From assembly GCF_900323885.1 (NCBI RefSeq), contig NZ_OOHJ01000018.1:3397001-3461000 (forward strand): 64,000 nucleotides of DNA, in the 5' to 3' direction. This document shows positions 59,646 to 64,000 of the stretch, piece by piece. A model generated the notes under the pieces. It made no database searches and was not told the DNA's origin. It was given only the letters and a program-made list of their open reading frames with translations. The first letter of the stretch is position 1; each line of letters starts with the position of its first letter. Both the position numbers and the translations under genes were made by a program. This DNA is from [Actinomadura] parvosata subsp. kistnae. GTDB lineage: Bacteria; Actinomycetota; Actinomycetes; Streptosporangiales; Streptosporangiaceae.

Positions 59646-60194
59646 TCACAGCGGCGCGTATGTGGTGTCTGTGACGTGCGCGTACTCGGGTTTGCAGGTG
59701 GGCGCGTACTTACTGAACCTGCAATTGTCGATGATGTCGATCACCGCCTCCACCACGCCGCATCCCGCGGCGACCTCCGGCGCGGTTCCACCCTTGACCG
59801 CCGCGCAGATATCAAGCCCGGCGGTCAGGATGACCATGGGCAGTTCGCCGCCCTTCTCGATGGTGTTCTCGTCGGCCTCGCTCACGTATGTGACGCACAC
59901 CGGCGCTGCCGTTCTGACAGATGGTGTAGCTCACATCCTGCCTGCTTTCCCCCTGTGTGCAGTTGGGGCCGGTGAGCCCCTGAATCGCACGTACGCCTCG
60001 GGCACGCCGTCCGCGTACGGCACGTAGTCCCCGGCGGCCTCCGAGACGCGTACAGGAATGCCGGGGAAGTGCTCGCCCGCCACCCGGGCAGTCTCGGCGG
60101 CACGCGGCAGTGGGCCGTGGTGGACGACGGCGAGCAGGGCGTCGCGCAGCCGCCTTCTCGTCGGGTTGTTGACCACACGTTCGAATGTCGGCAT
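59646..60194 (-). pseudogene. Hypothetical protein upstream of the WD40 gene, interrupted (probable double frameshift)
   Basis: A first part starts at 60194 with MPTFERVVNNPTRRRLRDAL and has clearly coding, G/C-biased codons to AYVRFRG. The last part (59646-59900, VCVTYVSEADENTIEKGGEL to TTYAPL) is in the same frame. Between them an in-frame TGA occurs near 59931, while a neighbouring frame reads GPNCTQGESRQDVSYTICQN. Adding one G at the 59977-59980 run and removing one base near 59900-59904 would give one protein of about 182 residues with six Cys in its second half. Alternatively two short genes. Divergent from the polymerase gene, 10 bp away. Confidence 0.5.
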
Positions 60195-60204
60195 CGTAGG
60201 GCGG

Positions 60205-61152
60205 GTGGCCGCTGACGAGACGCGCGACGGCGTCGACCTGACCAACCTGGACCAGCCGCTGTTCGACGGCGCCGGTGCCACCAAACGCGACCTGGTCGAC
60301 TACCTCGACGCCGTGCGCGACCGCATCCTCCCCGTGCTGCGCGAGCGCCCGCTCTCCGTCGTGCGCGTGCGCCCGGGGCAGGAGCCGTTCATGCAGAAGA
60401 ACCTGCCCAAGTACGCCCCCGCCTGGGTGCGGTCGGTGTCGGTGTGGGCGGAGGCGTCGCGCCGGCAGGTGACGTACGCGCTGTGCGACGACAGGAAGAC
60501 ACTGCTGTGGTTCGCCAACCAGCGGGCCGTGGAGTTCCATCCGGCCCTGTACGCCGGCGGCCACCCCACCCACCTGGTCCTCGACCTCGACCCGCCCGAG
60601 CACGACGACTCCTTCGCGCTGGCCGTGCGCGGCGCGCTCCTGGTGCGGCAGGCGCTGGCGGACATGGGGCTGGCGGGCGCGGTGAAGACGAGCGGCGCCA
60701 AGGGGGTGCACGTGTTCGTGCCCGTGGCGGAGGGCACCGCCATGGACGACCTCGCGGCGGCCACCCGCGCGCTGGCGGCGCGGGCCGAGCGGCTGGATCC
60801 GGCGCTGGCCACCACGGCGTTCATCAGGGAGGACCGCGAGGGCAAGGTGTTCCTCGACTCCACCCGCGCGGGCGGCGCCACGGTGGTGGCCGCCTACAGC
60901 CCGCGCATCCGGCCCGGCGTGCCCGTCTCCTTCCCGCTCGCGTGGGCCGACCTCGAACGGGTGGCGCCGGGCGACTTCACGCTGCGGACGGCGCCGGGCC
61001 TGCTGAAGGGCGGCGACCCGTGGGCCGAGCACATGCCCGCGCCGCAGCGGCTGCCCGCCGACCTCGTCGAGGAGGGGCACACGATCCCCGTCGCCCGCGT
61101 CCAGGCGATGCACGAGGGCAAGCGGCGCGCCCGCGCCCGCCGCGCGGAGTGA
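60205..61152 (+). CDS. Stand-alone LigD-type polymerase domain (NHEJ DNA polymerase/primase)
   Basis: A 315-residue archaeo-eukaryotic primase-type enzyme from a GTG. It has PFMQKNLPKYAPAWV, the catalytic VLDLDPP (DxD), KTSGAKGVHVFVPV with its conserved Ser and His, and TPGV-like GVPVSFPLAW. It fills gaps or adds ribonucleotides in non-homologous end joining. It lacks the ligase and phosphoesterase domains of full LigD, and no Ku gene is in the window. Mycobacterial PolD-type homologues are similar stand-alone forms. Confidence 0.9.
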   Translation: MAADETRDGVDLTNLDQPLFDGAGATKRDLVDYLDAVRDRILPVLRERPLSVVRVRPGQEPFMQKNLPKYAPAWVRSVSVWAEASRRQVTYALCDDRKTLLWFANQRAVEFHPALYAGGHPTHLVLDLDPPEHDDSFALAVRGALLVRQALADMGLAGAVKTSGAKGVHVFVPVAEGTAMDDLAAATRALAARAERLDPALATTAFIREDREGKVFLDSTRAGGATVVAAYSPRIRPGVPVSFPLAWADLERVAPGDFTLRTAPGLLKGGDPWAEHMPAPQRLPADLVEEGHTIPVARVQAMHEGKRRARARRAE

Positions 61153-61220
61153 TGTCGCGAATATGCGACAGCGCATGATGTCGCGAACTCGCGGCAGCGC
61201 ATGATGTCGCGAATTCGCGA
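61151..61220. repeat. Three palindromes with 26-bp spacing
   Basis: TGTCGCGAATATGCGACA (61151), TGTCGCGAACTCGCGGCA (61177) and the perfect palindrome TGTCGCGAATTCGCGACA (61203) are spaced exactly 26 bp. The first begins within the polymerase stop codon. They could be operators for the peptidase gene downstream or a row of terminator hairpins. Confidence 0.85.
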
Positions 61221-61321
61221 CAATTGTGGGTCTTCACGCTGATCCCGCGCCGGGTTACGTTCGGGCAACGGCAGCTCGGGGGCAAGGGCCGTGCCATCCC
61301 GGTGACCCATGGGGGACCTGC

Positions 61322-62818
61322 ATGCGGAGACTCGTCATCGCGCTGATCGCCACACTCGCCTTACCCCTGGCCATGGCCGTGCCGGCACACGCCGGCGGCC
61401 TCGACGACGCCTTCGCCAAGGTGCTCGTCAAGAAGGTCAAGGGCGCCAACGTCAAGAAGCACCTCCAGGCACTCCAGGCCATCGCCGACGCCAACGGCGG
61501 CACCCGCGCCATCGGCACACCCGGTTACGACGCCTCCGCCGCGTACGTGGAGGGCAAGCTGCGCAGGGCCGGCTACAAGGTCACGCGTCAGCCGATCAAC
61601 TTCCCCGAGAGCTGGAGCGAGAACACCCCGCCCGTCCTCAACCTCACCGCTCCCACCTCGAAGACATACACGCCCGGCACCGACTTCGTCACCTTCGAGC
61701 CCTCCCCGTCCGGCGACGTGACCGCGCAGGTCCAGGGCGTGGACCTGACGCTGCCGCCGACTCCGACGCCCAGCTCGACCAGCGGCTGCGAGGAGTCCGA
61801 CTTCGCCGGCTTCGTCGCCGGCCGCATCGCGCTCATCCAGCGCGGCACCTGCCCCTTCGTCAACAAGGTGATGAACGCCGCCCGCGCGGGAGCCTCCGGC
61901 CTCATCGTCTTCAACGAGGGCCAGCCGGGACGCACCGACCCCTACCCGCTCAACATCGGCGAGTGGCGGGCCGGCATCCCGATGGTGTTCGCGAGCTTCG
62001 CCGTCGGCAACGAGCTGGCGAACACGCCCGGCGCCACCGTCCGCCTCAAGGTGGACGCCAACCTCGTGCTCGGCACCAGCGACAACGTCATCGCCGAGAC
62101 CCGCTTCGGCGACCCGCGCAACGTCGTCATGGTCGGCGGCCACCTCGACAGCGTGGAGGCCGGGCCCGGCATCAACGACAACGGCTCCGGCAGCGCGGCC
62201 ATCCTGGAGATCGCGGAGGAGATGGCTCTCGTCCCGGTCAAGAACAAGGTGCGCTTCGCGTTCTGGGCGGGCGAGGAGATCGGGCTGCTCGGCTCCGACC
62301 AGTACGTGGCGTCCCTGTCGGAGGCGCAGCGCGACCGGATCAGGGTGTACCTGAACTTCGACATGATCGCCTCGCCGAACTACGCGTACAAGCTGTACGA
62401 CGGTGACGACTCCGACGGCGTCGGCTCGCCCGCCGGGCCACCCGGGTCGGCGCAGATAGAGAAGCAGTTCGAGGCGTTCTACGGCTCCCACTCGCTGCCC
62501 ACCGTGGGCACCGACTTCGACGGGCGCTCCGACTACGGGCCGTTCATCGAGGTCGGCATCCCGTCCGGCGGCATCTTCACCGGCGCCGAGGGCATCAAGA
62601 CGCCCGAGGAGGCGGCGATGTTCGGCGGGACGGCCGGGGTGGCGTACGACGAGTGCTACCACCAGGCGTGCGACACGATCGCCAACATCAACGACACGGC
62701 GCTCGACGTGGACTCGGACGCGATCGCGGACTCGGTGGCGCGGTTCGCGTACAACCTGCGCGGGATCCCGGCCAGGACGGCGCCGCAGGCGGCGGTCGCC
62801 GCCCTGTCGGCGAGCTGA
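61322..62818 (+). CDS. Secreted M28-family aminopeptidase with PA domain
   Basis: A 498-residue zinc exopeptidase starting MRRLVIALIATLALPLAMAV with a signal peptide ending near AHA. A PA insert contains GRIALIQRGTCPFVNKVMNA. The catalytic part has GGHLDSVEAGPGINDNGSG (zinc ligands His and Asp) and FWAGEEIGLLGSDQYV (catalytic Glu pair), then DMIASPN and a later His. This is the layout of Streptomyces griseus aminopeptidase. Convergent with a second M28 gene. Confidence 0.93.
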   Translation: MRRLVIALIATLALPLAMAVPAHAGGLDDAFAKVLVKKVKGANVKKHLQALQAIADANGGTRAIGTPGYDASAAYVEGKLRRAGYKVTRQPINFPESWSENTPPVLNLTAPTSKTYTPGTDFVTFEPSPSGDVTAQVQGVDLTLPPTPTPSSTSGCEESDFAGFVAGRIALIQRGTCPFVNKVMNAARAGASGLIVFNEGQPGRTDPYPLNIGEWRAGIPMVFASFAVGNELANTPGATVRLKVDANLVLGTSDNVIAETRFGDPRNVVMVGGHLDSVEAGPGINDNGSGSAAILEIAEEMALVPVKNKVRFAFWAGEEIGLLGSDQYVASLSEAQRDRIRVYLNFDMIASPNYAYKLYDGDDSDGVGSPAGPPGSAQIEKQFEAFYGSHSLPTVGTDFDGRSDYGPFIEVGIPSGGIFTGAEGIKTPEEAAMFGGTAGVAYDECYHQACDTIANINDTALDVDSDAIADSVARFAYNLRGIPARTAPQAAVAALSAS

Positions 62819-62833
62819 CGTCTCGTGGCGGCG

Positions 62834-62863
62834 CCGGGCGGGCGGTACTCCCCGCCCGCCCGG
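62834..62863. terminator. Bidirectional hairpin terminator between two peptidase genes
   Basis: CCGGGCGGGCGG and its exact complement form a 12-bp stem around a six-base loop, midway between convergent stops. Confidence 0.8.
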
Positions 62864-62901
62864 CCTCGTCCGGCCGCACCGCGCTCGCGGCGGGCCGGGG
62901 C

Positions 62902-64000
62902 TCAGGTGGCGGGGGTCGGGTAGCTGACCGGGCTGCGGTGGCCTTGCCGGTCCACCGCCCGGACCCCGAACTGGTAGTTGTCCTTCGACAGGCCCTCCAC
63001 CGTGTACGCGGTGACGTTCCCGACGAAGCGGGAGTGCGTCCACGTCGGCTCGGTCGTGTCCCGCCAGACCACCTCATAACCGGAAATGTCGGGCTCAGGG
63101 TTGGCGTCCCACCGCAGATCCGTGTCGTTCGTCAGCCGGCTCGTCACGATCGCCGCCCGCGCCGGCGAGCGCGGCGCGCGGGCCAGCGCCGCCAGCGCGG
63201 CCAGGTTCACCTGCGTCACCCGCGCCACGTAGTCGTTCTCGACGAACGACAGCAGGTCACCGTACTGGACGCCGTCCTCCACCCGCACGTCCTGGTGCTG
63301 GTGCCGGTAGTCCTCGTGCACCTCCGTGAAGCGCACCGCCGCGTACCCCTGCTGCAGGAACGGGATCTGGTCGCCGCCCCGCAGGTAGCGGTCCCTGCGG
63401 TAGTACAGGCGCGCGTCGAACCACGGCACGTACCGTGCGGCCGTCTCGTGGACGAAGCGGGCGAGCTGCCGCGAGACGCCGTCGTTCTCGCCCCCGACCG
63501 ACTGCCGGACGGAGGCCTGCGCGGGGGTCTCCGAGGTGGGCACGCCCTCGGAGAAGACCCGCACGGCCCGGGCGTCGCGCCCGTTCTCGCCGTCGGCGCT
63601 GCCCACGATGTCGTTGGTGAACATGCCCTGGACGTCCACCCCCTGCTGCTTGGCCTGCTGGGCGAAGTGCGCGGACCCGTACAGGCCCTGCTCCTCGCCC
63701 GCGACCGCCATGAACACCACGGTCGCGTCGAACGTGCGGGTGGCCATCACGCGGGCCGCCTCGATGGCGACCGCGACCCCGGAGGCGTCGTCGTCCGCGC
63801 CGGGCGCGTCGCAGGTGGCGTTCATGACGTCGGTGCAGCGCGAGTCGTAGTGGCCGCTGACCACGTACGTGCGGCCGGCGGAGGCGTCCTGGGTGCCGCG
63901 CAGCGTGGCGACCACGTTCGTGATCACCGTCGGGGCGGGGACGCGCGGCGAGACGGGCTGGACGAACGACTGCTTCTCCACGGTCATGCGCCCGCCGGAG
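62902..64000 (-). CDS. M28-family peptidase with C-terminal fibronectin type III domain (5' end outside the window)
   Basis: At least 366 residues, open to the right edge. VVSGHYDSRCTDVMNATCDA with PGADDDASG (zinc ligands) and VAGEEQGLYGSAHFA (catalytic Glu) are followed by FTNDIVG and a later FTEVHEDY. The last 90 residues form an FN3 domain (DLRWDANPEPDISGYEVVWR). An ATG at 63987 exists, but the conserved N-terminal part of such enzymes (signal peptide and about 100 residues) would lie upstream, so this is probably partial. Confidence 0.88.
   Translation of the reverse strand, partial: SGGRMTVEKQSFVQPVSPRVPAPTVITNVVATLRGTQDASAGRTYVVSGHYDSRCTDVMNATCDAPGADDDASGVAVAIEAARVMATRTFDATVVFMAVAGEEQGLYGSAHFAQQAKQQGVDVQGMFTNDIVGSADGENGRDARAVRVFSEGVPTSETPAQASVRQSVGGENDGVSRQLARFVHETAARYVPWFDARLYYRRDRYLRGGDQIPFLQQGYAAVRFTEVHEDYRHQHQDVRVEDGVQYGDLLSFVENDYVARVTQVNLAALAALARAPRSPARAAIVTSRLTNDTDLRWDANPEPDISGYEVVWRDTTEPTWTHSRFVGNVTAYTVEGLSKDNYQFGVRAVDRQGHRSPVSYPTPAT

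Overview
The window is high-GC actinobacterial chromosome. Its genes have G/C-rich third codon positions, and it carries a mycothiol synthase, an actinobacterial-type dCTP deaminase, and many starts preceded by a TAnnnT hexamer with no room for a leader. The mix of DesK-type kinases, GNAT, VOC and MFS genes fits Streptosporangiales (a Nonomuraea-like organism). That placement is inference; no rRNA or core marker set is present.

0-20.6 kb is ordinary accessory chromosome: the edge of a sensor kinase, a divergent FAD-monooxygenase/TetR pair, a nucleotidyltransferase/SDR pair, a PRPP synthetase, a HAD phosphatase, an alkylsulfatase-like metallo-hydrolase, an NCS1 permease coupled to a kinase-less sensor domain, a frameshifted MFS exporter, an epimerase, an orphan HAMP kinase, a MazG-like enzyme, a secreted 5'-nucleotidase, MshD, a Pit/DUF47 phosphate uptake pair, and dCTP deaminase.

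20.7-35 kb is a decayed integration hot spot. A tRNA-Gly(CCC) gene is followed by two more exact 44-bp copies of its 3' end, bounding two remnant elements of about 1.7 kb. Each remnant holds a large nested palindrome, a small ORF, a putative integrase arm-site pair, then the att copy. The first also has a truncated integrase. Further right lie an NmrA/Lrp pair, a frameshifted HEAT protein, two HigBA-like toxin-antitoxin modules, an IS3 transposase tail, a tyrosine-recombinase fragment, a cupin/esterase/oxidoreductase operon with an XRE regulator, a degenerate att-like sequence, and a half copy of the palindrome.

35-64 kb returns to ordinary chromosome: Nudix genes, VOC proteins, a methyltransferase-MFS pair, an ArsR/SnoaL-like pair, AraC, a membrane-anchored EEP phosphatase, a MarR-hydrolase pair, a lipoprotein-hydrolase pair, a PyrH paralogue coupled to a PHP-domain hydrolase, GNAT, LysE, a Tat-exported GxGYxYP protein, a two-component system, CstA, a TPP-riboswitch thiD-tenA salvage operon, a membrane WD40 protein, a stand-alone LigD-type polymerase, and two M28 peptidases.

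Two patterns run across the window. Short tandem-repeat arrays (unit 17-43 bp) repeatedly sit on or just after stop codons. Single-base frameshifts, mostly in short G/C or A runs, interrupt at least seven otherwise well-conserved genes, which suggests residual sequencing error as much as gene decay.
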